Shown: positions 55,068-64,000 of the stretch, one piece after another
Numbering within the stretch: position 1 is the stretch's first letter
Layout of the letters: each line of letters begins with the position of its first letter
Assembly: GCA_026075535.2 (NCBI GenBank)
Contig: AP026547.1
Location: 3,782,001-3,846,000, forward strand
Reading direction: 5' to 3'
DNA: 64,000 bases
Source of the DNA: Tricholoma matsutake
Lineage: Eukaryota; Basidiomycota; Agaricomycetes; Agaricales; Tricholomataceae
Position numbers and translations under genes: made by a program
The notes under the pieces: generated by a model
What the model saw: the letters and a program-made list of their open reading frames with translations, nothing else
What the model was told of the DNA's origin: nothing
Databases searched by the model: none

Positions 55068-56507
55068 CCAGGTGAACAACCAGCCGCCACATTACTGTCA
55101 CGCGTGCATTACACGGTGATGGTCCACCTCATTCGTCTGGGGTGGTCAATCCTCATTGGCTGGGAGTATGCGGACGGTTATTCCTCCCGCAAGGGGGGAT
55201 TTACAGTGAATTAACATGGCCGTGCCTGATCTGACTTTGGTTGGATATGTGGCTGGGGGACCGCTTCGCACCAGTGGGTGATCTAATGGCTAGCTTCAGG
55301 AGGGGGTCTCCCCCTCCAGATTATTGCCTTTCCTGGCTGAGAGGCCAACGTCTGTGGCACTGCCCGCCTAAAGTGGCTAAAACAAGGACCTGGGTAGGAT
55401 ATGGGTGAGGGGAAGCGTAGTTATAGTAGTACCCAAGTTTGTATCCTGCTCCGCGGACTGCGATCGAGCCCCGCGTTATAAATTGTTGACCCAAAAAAAA
55501 AAAAAAATGGTTATGATGCACTCATGGTCGTGGTAGACCATGGGCTTATGAAGGGGGTAATTTTTATCCCTTGCAGGAAAACTGTGGATGCATTGGGAGT
55601 GGCCACCCTCTATCTAGACAATGTCTACAAACGATTCAGCCTCCCAGACAAGATCATCTCCGACAGAGATCCCAGATTCACCTCGCAGCTTTTCCAGGAG
55701 CTAGGAAGATTGCTCGGAATCAAGCTGGCGATGAGCATGGCATACCACCCCCAGACCAACAGGGAGACAGAACGGGTAAACCAGGAAGTGGAAATATACT
55801 TACGGATCTTCTGCTCAAACAACCAGGAGAACTGGAAGCACCTCCTCCCAACCGCGGAGTTCACGCACAACCAGAGGATGCACTCCATCCAGAAGAACTC
55901 CCCATTCTACCTCATGATGGGCTATGAGCCCAAGGCAATCCCACTCCCCTACCTGAAGACGAACATACCAGCCATGGAAAAATGAATAGTTGCACTGCAA
56001 CGGGCCCAAGACGAAGCGAAGGTAACTCACAAGTTAGCCAGACAGATGATGGCGGAAAGAACGACAAGACACTTCACGCCATTCAAAGAAGGAGACAGGG
56101 TGTGGCTAGAAGCAAAAAACCTCAAAACGACGCATGTGACAAAGAACCTCGCACTCAAAAGAGAAGGACCATTCTCCATCGAGAAGGTTCTAAGCCCCCT
56201 CTCCTACCGACTGAAGCTACCAAACCAATGGAAAATCCACCCGGTATTCCACACGGCACTCCTCACCCCATATAAAGAGACCGAGACGCATGGTCCAAAC
56301 TTCCCAGAACCTCCACTGGACCTAATAGGAGGTGAATCAGAGTATGAAGTGGAAGCAATCATTGGACATAAAAAGAAAGGAAGGACCATGCACTTCTTAG
56401 TGAAGTGGGTCGGATACCCGACCTCGGAGAACTCCTGGGAGCCCAGGGGAAACCTGAAACATGCCAAGAAAATCCTTGGAGTATATAAACAGTGTCGACA
56501 GCTGTAG

Positions 56508-57130
56508 AACCCCCCCAAGACCAAGACACCCACTGAACCAACCACAAAAGAAACCACAGAATGCTCCCCACCCCATCGACATTACACCTACCATGAACCC
56601 CAGCAAGGACTGGGCGAATGGTCATCGACCAATGACCACTGATAAACATACTCCCAGGCAGACCCTTGTGGGTATGCCCGCATGGGATTCCCTTCTGGAT
56701 AACAAGGGATGACTGGATAAGAAGGGTGTCCTTGACCTGTCCCAAATGTTGCCTCTTTACCTGGAGGAGCACGAAGGCGGACTACACCTGGGTGAGGACC
56801 CAATATGAAGAGTGGTGTTTTGAGGAAGAGCTAGACGGGGAAGACTACATCCCAGAGGACTTCTGCGTCGACTGGACAGGGCTTCGCCCTGGTATGAGGC
56901 CACTGGCAGGTGTGAGCAGACCCCTATGGATCGACCTGCAGTGGAACACCCACTATGACGACGAGAGCAGATATAGCCTGGTGAAGAGACTCCTGCTCAG
57001 AGAACATGGAGAGTTGGGAACACTACTGTGCTCCAACCGATTCCCTCAAACCCCACGACCCCACCCCACCTCCTGACCAGAGAGGAGAAAGAGATTTTGA
57101 TCGAAGTCAGTGACTTCGAAGATAGAGAGA
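56508..57130 (+). other. Gypsy G1 post-pol region
   Basis: A C/A-rich stretch follows the pol stop, then the possible ORF at 56666-57076. A purine-rich tract (GATAGAGAGAGGA, 57121-57133) could be the polypurine tract preceding the 3' LTR. Confidence 0.35.
56666..57076 (+). CDS. Possible extra ORF downstream of G1 integrase (136 codons)
   Basis: The frame contains CPHGIPFWITRDDW, then a CPKC pair that could form a zinc site with the first Cys/His, a W-rich acidic middle (YEEWCFEEELDGEDY), and a proline-rich end. No clear ATG: the first in-frame start-like codon is TTG at 56666. It lies between the pol stop (56507) and the probable LTR. I do not recognise the protein; it could be a gypsy accessory ORF or chance. 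Confidence 0.35.
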   Translation: MWVCPHGIPFWITRDDWIRRVSLTCPKCCLFTWRSTKADYTWVRTQYEEWCFEEELDGEDYIPEDFCVDWTGLRPGMRPLAGVSRPLWIDLQWNTHYDDESRYSLVKRLLLREHGELGTLLCSNRFPQTPRPHPTS

Positions 57131-57131
57131 G

Positions 57132-57830
57132 GATGATGTTACGATTTTGTTATCTGGACCTGCAAGACCGGGCACTTCATTTTTCTTGTTCGATTCGACT
57201 CACTTCCGATGGGAGACACCTTGACGCATGGCAACTCCATGCACCCAAATCCACTCCCACACAGATTGTGGTACGACAACCCCTTTACCTCAGGACCGTG
57301 ACGTTGGACCCTCACGATCAACATGCTGCACCACAGCATGTCCTTGACATCGGATCCTTGACATTGGATCCATGACATCGGACGCCTCATGCTAGGCATG
57401 AGCCTTATCTCTTATTGTTCTCTGATATGCTGCGCCGCAGCACTCCTTGACATCGGACGCCTCATGCGAGGCATGAGGCCTATTGTTTCTATTGTTCTTG
57501 TCTATATTTACCTGATAAGCATCTCACCTTCTGATTGGACGATAGATAGTCCTGGAACAGTATATAAGCTGTGACCCATGCTCACGCCCACCCAATCCCC
57601 TCCTCCCCATTCAAATGGGATGTGAGGCTGTTGACATGGGCTAGGTGGGTGCAGAGGGATGCCAGGAGACCCCAGAAGGGGGATACCTGCCTAGTAAGCA
57701 CCCACCGACCCACGTACACATGCCACATCGCACTGACGTGCCCAAACCCCAACCGGCCCCCCAAAAGAAAAAAAAAGACAGAAATCCAAACGGGGGACGA
57801 TGGCGACCAACAATGACAAGCCACCCACCT
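57132..57830 (+). repeat. Probable 3' LTR of G1
   Basis: It begins TGATGTTACGATTTTG just after a polypurine-like tract. It contains a TATA box (TATATAA, 57561-57567) and direct repeats of about 29 bp (57374-57402 and 57449-57477), each built around GCCTCATGC-nnn-GCATGAG palindromes. The right boundary is uncertain, and the matching 5' LTR is outside the window, so this rests on position and motifs only. Confidence 0.4.
57561..57567 (+). promoter_or_regulatory. TATA box
   Basis: TATATAAG lies downstream of two hairpin-forming direct repeats, in the expected U3 region of the probable G1 LTR. Confidence 0.5.
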
Positions 57831-57839
57831 CCAGCCTCA

Positions 57840-57997
57840 CAAGCAACTGCTCATGGGGTGGAACATTGGTGGAATGATGCCCAGGCGCAACAACGATGAA
57901 CGGTTATACTCCTCCTCGATTTCCTTTTCTGATTTGCTCTGGGTTTCCTCAGATACTAATACATTGTAACGATTCTGGGTCACCAATGGGGAAACCT
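57840..57997 (-). pseudogene. Start of G2 pol, truncated
   Basis: In a frame shifted from gag, TQNRYNVLVSEETQSKSEKE followed by YNRSSLLRLGIIPPMF resembles the low-complexity start of gypsy pol. It breaks off where the probable G1 LTR begins, suggesting G1 inserted into G2 or a rearrangement. Confidence 0.4.
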
Positions 57998-59014
57998 TCA
58001 CTGGGACTCTTCCACAAAATTCTTCTGCCTGCCTTCCTCCGGCTTCACTTCCTTGATTGTAGCTTCCCTTATCTTTCTTTTCTGCCTACAATTCCTAGAA
58101 ATGTGTCCTAACTGCCCACAGTTAAAACATTTAAGTGGGGCTCGTCTCCCTGCTTGATCAACCTCCATTGCCTCTGCTGGTGCTGCTGACTCTGTAACTA
58201 TAGGTGTCACTGCCATGGCTGGTGGCTGTGCCCTCGGAGCTTGCGCCTGAGGTGCCTTTCCTTTCTCGGACTTTCCTCCAGATGACTTTCCAAATTTACT
58301 ACTTCCATACATCAACTTTGACTCCACCTGTTCCTGCTGATATTGCCAGTCAAGGCACATTGCCCAATTATACCACTCGTCCAACTTCTCTGGCATAGAA
58401 GGTAGTTGGTAGATAGACTTGAATAAAGAAGGATTTAATCCTGCTTTCAAAAACTCTACCAACGCAGCTTCTCCCATGTCTGTTTGCAAAGCTTCTGCTT
58501 TGAACTGCAAAATAAATTCATCCGCCGTTAGGGAACCTTGGTGCATGGTCTTTAATTTAGCATTGGCTGTTGCCTTTGGATTAGGGTCTCCAAACTGTGC
58601 CTCCAATCTCTCCAGAAATTCCTTGAAGGTTGCAAATGGTTTATTTACCACAGCAATTTGATTTATAGCCTCATTTCTCCAGAACTGTGCTTTCCCCCCC
58701 TGAATGTATGAAAGAGCAAACATAATCTTAGACTCGGCTGTATGAAACTCTGGCTTCCTCCCATGGATGTACAATACTATAGAGCTGATGAAGGATTTTG
58801 TATTCTCCATGGTACTGTCAAAGATTTGTGGGGGCGTGTACTTAGGTAAGCGCACTTTTCCATTTCCGGATTTCTCCACCATCTCATCCTCCTGTGATAT
58901 CCACTCCACCATCTCCTCCATCTCATCATCTCTTTCTCCTATCATCTCTGGCTGTACTTCTGCTTGTCTGGGCTGTGATGCTGCCAATACTGACACTAAT
59001 TGCGACATTTGCAT
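57998..59014 (-). CDS. Ty3/gypsy gag (capsid + CCHC zinc knuckle), G2
   Basis: Retrotransposon capsid protein on the strand opposite to G1 pol, so from a second gypsy element. The ATG at 59014 (MQMSQLVSVL) is used; the frame is open to a TTG three bases upstream. An alternative N-terminus starting MSEPSTSNPSPN in another frame upstream suggests a frameshift. Residues about 60-240 form the Retrotrans_gag domain (FDSTMENTKSFISSIVLYI, FWRNEAINQI, FLERLEAQFGDPNPKATAN, FLKAGLNPSLFKSIYQLP). The nucleocapsid knuckle is CFNCGQLGHISRNC near the C-terminus. Just past the stop, another frame (TQNRYNVLVSEE, about 57960) looks like the start of pol, which is then lost. Confidence 0.85.
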   Translation of the reverse strand: MQMSQLVSVLAASQPRQAEVQPEMIGERDDEMEEMVEWISQEDEMVEKSGNGKVRLPKYTPPQIFDSTMENTKSFISSIVLYIHGRKPEFHTAESKIMFALSYIQGGKAQFWRNEAINQIAVVNKPFATFKEFLERLEAQFGDPNPKATANAKLKTMHQGSLTADEFILQFKAEALQTDMGEAALVEFLKAGLNPSLFKSIYQLPSMPEKLDEWYNWAMCLDWQYQQEQVESKLMYGSSKFGKSSGGKSEKGKAPQAQAPRAQPPAMAVTPIVTESAAPAEAMEVDQAGRRAPLKCFNCGQLGHISRNCRQKRKIREATIKEVKPEEGRQKNFVEESQ

Positions 59015-60505
59015 CAATTTTCACCTCTAGTGCTGGTATGGGAACAGGATTAGGACTGGGATTAGAAGTTGAAGGTTCGGACATAATTGTAGAATCTGTG
59101 ATGAATCACTTTGGCAAATTCAAAAAAATTTTCTTCGAGACCTCTCCAAACATTTACGGGTCACGTGATAAGGTTCGTCGAGGTTCGTCAATGGTTCATC
59201 ATTTGTCGGGTGCCTATTTTGACACTTCGGATCAATAACCCTTCCAACAGTGCCTGATCTCGGAGATATCACTGAATTTGGCTTGTAACTAAAATAGTCG
59301 TCTGAATAGAGTAATGTAAATCGTAACTAAACCAGATCCAATCGGTTGTCTGGTTGCAGCTGTCCTAATGATGAGTGCTGCCTCTCGATCACTGGCAGTT
59401 GCAATGTAAGGTGAGGCCTGGCATCGCCTTACAAAAGAAAAGGTAGATTATGTATATACAAGTACTTCTGGCTCGTGCCAAAAGAGTGAGTAATCGGATG
59501 TGGCACAGTGAAACAATGATGTATGCACAAGTAAGAGAAGGCGCACTGATATAGGAAGTTGGGTTCTTCTGTTAGGGCGACACCCACTATCTGCTTGCTA
59601 AGACCATGCGGGTTCTCTCTACAAGAAGGGGGCGGGATCTGCGCTCGTGATGGGGGAACTGATGGTTTTGATGCGAGAGGTTATTAATAGGTGAGTTTGT
59701 TGAGATAGGCCTTTCACACCAAAAACATAGGTGGAATACCTAAGAGAACACAACTGGGGTCCCCTAGGCATATATTTAGGGTTTATATACTATGTTACAC
59801 ATATTGTACATTGTTGTTACCGACGCACTTGTACATGCACGTACATTTTGATGTGTGCAAAATAAAATTCTCACACTATCAAAGTGTAGTGTAATTTGGT
59901 GTCATGTAGCGTAATTCGACATAATAAAATAAAAATGAAATTTTATTAGGTAATGGGGTGGTTTCCTAACAATGTGGGAACATGGTAGAATATATGTTCT
60001 GATGATAAAACTGGTCCTAACCAGTTGAGACCAGTTTTCTTCAGTTTTACAACATTTTCAAAATGGAAAGACTGTTAACTGGACTGTAAAAGACCAGTCC
60101 ATAAATAGACCACTGGTGTGGTCTTTGCCAGTCCAATTTAGTCCAATTTCGGTCTTTTTTTGGTCCTATGGACTGGACCCTTCAACACTAGGTAGACCCC
60201 CATTGCTGCCCACCTACACAGGCATATACAGGTGCACTCTCTACTTCTAAATCAGAATATGAGGAATACCAATGTGCTCAAGACACACTCACATGAATGG
60301 ACCTTCCAAGGACCACACAAACTTTGTGACCCCTTGAAGAAAACCTCACCATGAGAGAAGGCAAGAGGAGGAGGATTGAACCAGAAGAACTGGAGATCAA
60401 GGATGATGATGAAGTCTCCCTTGGACTACTCACATACTAGGAAAAGGAGCAATCTTTATAAAGCACCAGGTAATAGTAAATGGGAAGACAGAGTCATGTC
60501 AGGTA
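59015..60505. other. Non-coding, AT-richer stretch
   Basis: No convincing gene. It probably starts with the G2 leader. From about 59810 to 59960 it is very AT-rich (ATAAAATAAAAATG). Between 60010 and 60190 short ACTGG/CCAGT motifs recur on both strands and one end reads CCCTTCAACACTAG, which could be a decayed MITE, but no second terminal repeat was found. Confidence 0.5.
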
Positions 60506-61668
60506 TCGCTTCTTGTTCTCTTACCGCAATGTGCACAGCCACAAAAAACTTTGTCGACTCTGTTTTCAACCTTTGCAGCTCAATCTGTCCATGATCTCAG
60601 CAATCTGGTATAACCAGTGTCTTACCAACACATGTCAGATTCACACAGTAGAAGAGGGGGGAGATCGGGTGAAGCGATGGACAAGGGGAGACCTTCCAGA
60701 TTGGGTATGCCTTGAACTCCTGGCAACAATCCCATTGACTCTCTGTGGCTCTCTGGGAGCTGCAGAAACACACAGGCTATACCCTCAGTGGGCCCTCACA
60801 GGACCCAAAGAGGATCTCCAACCCCCTCCACATATGGGATGGGAATCATTACTCCACACACAGAATGCTTCAGTGTGCCCACATTATCTCCCAGGAGGGC
60901 TACCATGTCCCCTGCACCCACTGCCACCCCATCCACCCCTGCTTTGCAGTGGGTGGACAAGGTAGCATTAACTAACCCCATCCCTGTGATCCAAGATACA
61001 GAGATGATGAGCAATGATTGGGCTGACCCCCCCATCTTTGCATGCAAGTTTGGGGAGTATGCAGACAGATTCCTGACTGTTCTGAACAGGATGGGATCCA
61101 AATGTGTGACTGCTGAAGAGTGGCAGTTAATCACAGAACAGCTGGGGGTGGTGCTCAATGCAGCAGCTGCAGTCAGCCTTGATCACGACTCTGGGAACAT
61201 GACCCTCTGGAGAGCAATCGATAGGGTAGCTGGGGGCAAACAACCCAGGTCAGGAGCCATCACCGGCAATCCTAATGAAGTCCCAAAAGTGGACTACCAT
61301 GAGGGATGGGATGGACAGTGTCCTCCCCACAGATCTTTGAGGACTCGAGGCCCCAAGGGGGCTCAACCTCTTCCTAAACCCCTAGCAGGGGGCATCTCAT
61401 TGTCATGGGGCAGGGGACCTCCCCCCCCCTTGTGAACTGGTCCACCAAGCCTTCGGGCAGGGGGACCTTTGCTCAGGTAGCTCACTTCCCTGGGGGGCAA
61501 GCCCCTAATACCTCTATGGATGGCCTTGTGCAACTAGCCAAGGCTTTCCCAGAACTACCTACTGACAAGCTGGCAGACATCCAACAGCATGTCAGCCCTT
61601 CCAGGCCTAAGGTCTCCAAACCTTCACCCACTGTCCATGGACTGTCTAGATGACAAGTCCTTGTACAC
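60506..61668 (+). pseudogene. LINE-A fossil A8: 5' UTR and ORF1 N-terminal two-thirds
   Basis: It begins at the canonical LINE-A 5' terminus (TCGCTTCTTGTTCTC). The ORF1 ATG is at 60632 (MSDSHSRRGGRSGEAMDKG). It has an early TGA near 60709, a long open middle part (60788-61425) and a frameshift in a C run near 61427. Homology stops abruptly after the GLSR-TSPSL region at about 61668, with no A-tail or 3' end. Almost every CG of the young copies appears here as TG or CA, so it is the oldest LINE-A in the window. Confidence 0.85.
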
Positions 61669-62013
61669 TAATTAACATAGAACTAAGCGGTATAATAATA
61701 CTCCCACCATTTGTCAATGCATGCTATGCCTCACATATGTAATTTATGGTTGTCACATTACATTTCTCAGTGTTTGGCACAAGTCAATGAGTAGATGTAT
61801 TTATATATATATATTCCCATTTATTCTCTATTGTGGCAAACCATATGTAAGAGACTAAATATACATTTGCATGTATTCCTGTCCAATTCTTCCCTAGTGA
61901 TTTTCCTTTGTCAACTGCTTGGAGAGACTAGCTGGTAGCCCTCAAAGTGCCAATGGTGCAGAAATAAGTGGTGTTGATCCAATGAGTAAGGTAATGTGAT
62001 GGCATCACATTTA
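61669..62013. other. AT-rich spacer, no gene seen
   Basis: Unique-looking AT-rich sequence with a TATATATATATA run near 61803. Its right end probably includes the 3' UTR of the LINE-B remnant. Confidence 0.5.
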
Positions 62014-64000
62014 TCAGCCCTGTCTCCTGTCTCTCCTTTCCTGCTGTTCTTTGTCAAGCAGTGGTAAGTCACCAAAAATGCTGTGAAATCATCTTGTTGT
62101 GGCAACATATCTGAAGAGTGCTGGGAGTGTTTTGGATGTCGTGAGGAGTTTTGTGATGTCTATGTTTCTGCCACCCATGCTATTGCGTAGTGCTTGTCTG
62201 GCTTCATGGTGTGCTGTGCAGTGTAGCATAAAGTGTTGTATCATTTCTTCACCTTGTTTGCATTCTGGACAAATTGGTGAGTCTACTTTCCCGATGTGGT
62301 GTCAATGCTTAGCTAGAGGCACGTGGCCTGTCCTCAGTTGCGATAGTATGCTTGCCAGTTTTCATGGCAGGTTTGAGATTAGCTTGTTTGAAGGTGCCGT
62401 AGGGTTGGTCTTCTTCATTCTGGCGTATCGCAGTGACTTTTGCCATATTTTCTGTGTGTTGCACTTTAGTGTTTCTCCATAGGTCCACTTTGCTGAGGAT
62501 CTGCTGTGTGGTAACGTCTTTTTGAGGAGTTTTGGTAGCTGTCTCTTGTCACTGCTTCCCTCTATTATGGCTTTCTTTGCCTGTTCATCAGCTCATTCAT
62601 TACCATCTACTCCCTTGTGACCTGGTACCCAATGGATTGTGATGGGTATGTATGTTGTGTCTCTTCTGCATGGTTTCAATGACTTCGTGAAAAGTGTCAA
62701 AGATGTAGTGACCTGTGGTGGGTTTTGTTAGTTGTGTGGCTAGAATGAAAGTGTGATTATCAATGTATAATATGGCTGACCATATACCCCATTTGTTGGA
62801 TATTAGCTTGGTGCCCAGTAATGCACCTACTCCTTCTCCTTCATATACTGTGTGTTGTCATTGCATGCCTAGCTTGTGTTGTAGTTCTGACTTTACTCTC
62901 CCATATCTGTATAAGATGGCTGTGGCACCTATCTTGCCATCCAGGCTGTCTTGGTTTACATTTGCGATTGCTTCATCTTCATTGTTTTCGATCTTGGTCA
63001 CCACTTTTGGTGTCCATCTCATGTCAAAGCATACAGCTTCGATGGTTTCCAAGTTCTGTGGCTGTATCTTGTATCTGTGCATGAGGTCATGTAGCAGGGT
63101 GGCATGTAATTTCACTAGTCTTTTTGCTGCATTTATGATGGGTTTGTGAAGGGGGTGTGCTGGGGGTAGAGTTGCAAGTCTGATGGCTGCTTGTTGATGG
63201 TACTTGTCGACCAGTAGGCTGAATGGTATGAGATTCACCATGACTTCTACAACATCAGTTGCTGTGGTCTTCATTGCTCCTGTGATCATGAGCACTGCTT
63301 GCTTGTCTCTGTACTGATGCCAGCTTGTTTACTGTAGCATGCTTTGATTGTCCATCTTTTGATGGTTTGCCTATGTTCTGTCATGGTGTGAGAAAGATGT
63401 CAGCTGCGTATAACATTCATGGTACTGCAATGGAGAGGTATAGTTGCCATATATATCTTGCATTGATTCCTTGAGATGATTGGGCTAGCTGTCCAAACTG
63501 GATGAGCCAGTCTTGTCCCTTTGCAATTGCTGCTGCGCATTGTGATTTCCAGTTTAGTTTGTTGTCCACTATGATGCCTAGGAATTTTGCAGTTTCCTTT
63601 GAGGGTATGCATTGGTTTCCCAGCATCAAGGCTTGTCTTGGTGTTGGTATTCTCTTTCTGGGGCTCAACGGGTGTGGGGTGAGTCTCTGCGTGATGTCCA
63701 AGAGTTGGAATTTCTCAATGCTGAACTCGCAATTGTGGTCCTTAGCCCACTCAAATATTCCCCCAGTGTGATTCATGATGTTTCGTATCCTTTCATGAGT
63801 TTCGAAGAAATCCCTGCCTATGACAATGATCACTGCATCGTCCATGAAGAGTAGTACCCATTCACCTATTCTGAGGATTGGAATTTCTAGTAAGTCAGCA
63901 TTGTAGATCAGATAACAGATTCCCAAAAATGGATCTCCTTGGTCTAGCCCATTCAGTACCACAAATGCTTCAGTTTGATAATCATCAAAGGATAGCATGG
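62014..64000 (-). pseudogene. LINE-B remnant: non-LTR RT and RNase H, degenerate
   Basis: A second, unrelated non-LTR retrotransposon reading leftward and running off the right edge. The RT part (63998-63417) shows GLDQGDP, FMDDAVIIV (the YxDD site as FMDD), EWAKDHNCEFSIEKFQLL and FLGIIVDNKLNWKSQC. After a frame break, 63295-62858 carries the connection region and RNase H start (NQDSLDGKIGATAILYR). Beyond a stop come VYEGEG, LYIDNHTF, a zinc-like C-x2-C...H...C (CPECKQGEEMIQHFMLHC, about 62215-62270) and YVATTR near the end. Stops occur at several points, for example near 62306 and 62870. It is non-functional. Confidence 0.82.

Larger units (their letters stand above)
53648..55507 (+). mobile_element. 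Element B copy B11, rearranged two-start variant
   Basis: 5' GTCGCTCCTTGAC, tail TTGTTGACCC plus A-run. The TSD TGGTTATGATGCAC lies at 53634-53647 and 55508-55521, inside the integrase coding region of G1. The interior is rearranged: an ORF N-terminus (54425) is followed at about 54660 by a second copy of the leader just upstream of the ATG and a second start (54714), with most of the ORF core deleted. Confidence 0.92.
52239..56507 (+). pseudogene. Ty3/gypsy chromovirus pol (RT - RNase H - integrase - chromodomain), G1
   Basis: LTR-retrotransposon polyprotein, truncated at the left by B12 and split by B11 (53648-55507). The two parts are in the same frame once B11 and one TSD are removed. 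RT retains YMDD (52306-52317). RNase H has ESDTS, RELLAIV and LSDHKNL, but the final ADALSR motif reads SNALSW, so a catalytic Asp is lost. Integrase has the H2C2 zinc domain (HEGVTSRH...CAVCQQMK, 53390-53525) and D, D, E (TDF near 53604, SDRDPRF near 55660, ETERVNQ near 55765). An in-frame TGA is at 55983. The C-terminal chromodomain (YEVEAIIGHKK, FLVKWVGY, NSWEP; 56340-56490) would target chromatin. The host is typically fungal. Confidence 0.9.

Noticed and set aside
60010..60190. hAT-type MITE with CCCTTCAACACTAG end
   Set aside because: No matching inverted terminal repeat or 8-bp duplication was found on the left side.
1..64000. CRISPR arrays, bacterial operons, prophage or toxin-antitoxin systems
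   Set aside because: No spaced short direct repeats and no prokaryotic gene organisation; all recognisable proteins are eukaryotic retroelement proteins.

Overview
The window looks like a transposon-dense stretch of a fungal genome, probably an Agaricomycete (mushroom-forming basidiomycete). The grounds are a chromodomain-bearing Ty3/gypsy integrase, Tad1-type LINEs with a C-terminal RNase H, and an older basidiomycete-style LINE at the right edge. I do not commit to a species. I recognise no host gene, tRNA, rRNA or CRISPR array. Positions 1-56507 consist entirely of retroelements inserted into one another. Element names below (A, B, G) are mine.

Two families dominate. LINE-A (about 6.46 kb) encodes a gag-like ORF1 with three zinc knuckles and an ORF2 with APE endonuclease, reverse transcriptase, RNase H and a terminal zinc motif. 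It ends in a stem-loop, TTATAAA and an A-tail. Element B (about 2.2 kb) has a constant 5' end starting GCTCCTTGAC, one ORF of about 270-280 codons of unknown function with no RT or endonuclease, a hairpin-rich 3' UTR, and a last ~57 nt that match the LINE-A end. Both make target-site duplications (TSDs) of 11-17 bp. B is best read as a protein-coding but RT-less passenger mobilised by LINE-A, and it is the most novel thing here.

Nesting, from outside in: gypsy G1 > B12 > B8 > B10 > LINE A6 > B2 > LINE A2 > LINE A3 > {B4, B5, A4}. Side branches are A2 > B6 > LINE A5, B2 > LINE A1 > B1, B2 > B3, A6 > B7 > LINE A7, B8 > B9 and G1 > B11. Thirteen of these insertions have both TSD copies in the window. 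The left halves of G1, B12, B8, B10, A6, B2 and A1 lie left of the window, so the outer ordering is inferred. Outer (older) copies carry stops and frameshifts, many of them CGA-to-TGA. Inner copies (B1, B4, B5, B9, A1 ORF2) are open.

Layout. 1-5577 is LINE A1 with B1 inside. 5578-35245 is B2 with A1 at its left, then B3, A2, A3, B4, B5, A4, B6 and A5 inside. 35246-47517 is LINE A6 containing B7 and LINE A7. 47518-52238 holds B10, B8 (with B9 inside) and a B12 scrap. 52239 to about 57830 is gypsy G1 pol (split by B11), its downstream ORF and a probable LTR. 57840-59014 is an opposite-strand gypsy gag (G2). 60506-61668 is a CpG-decayed LINE-A ORF1 fossil. 62014-64000 is a degenerate, unrelated LINE-B RT/RNase H gene.
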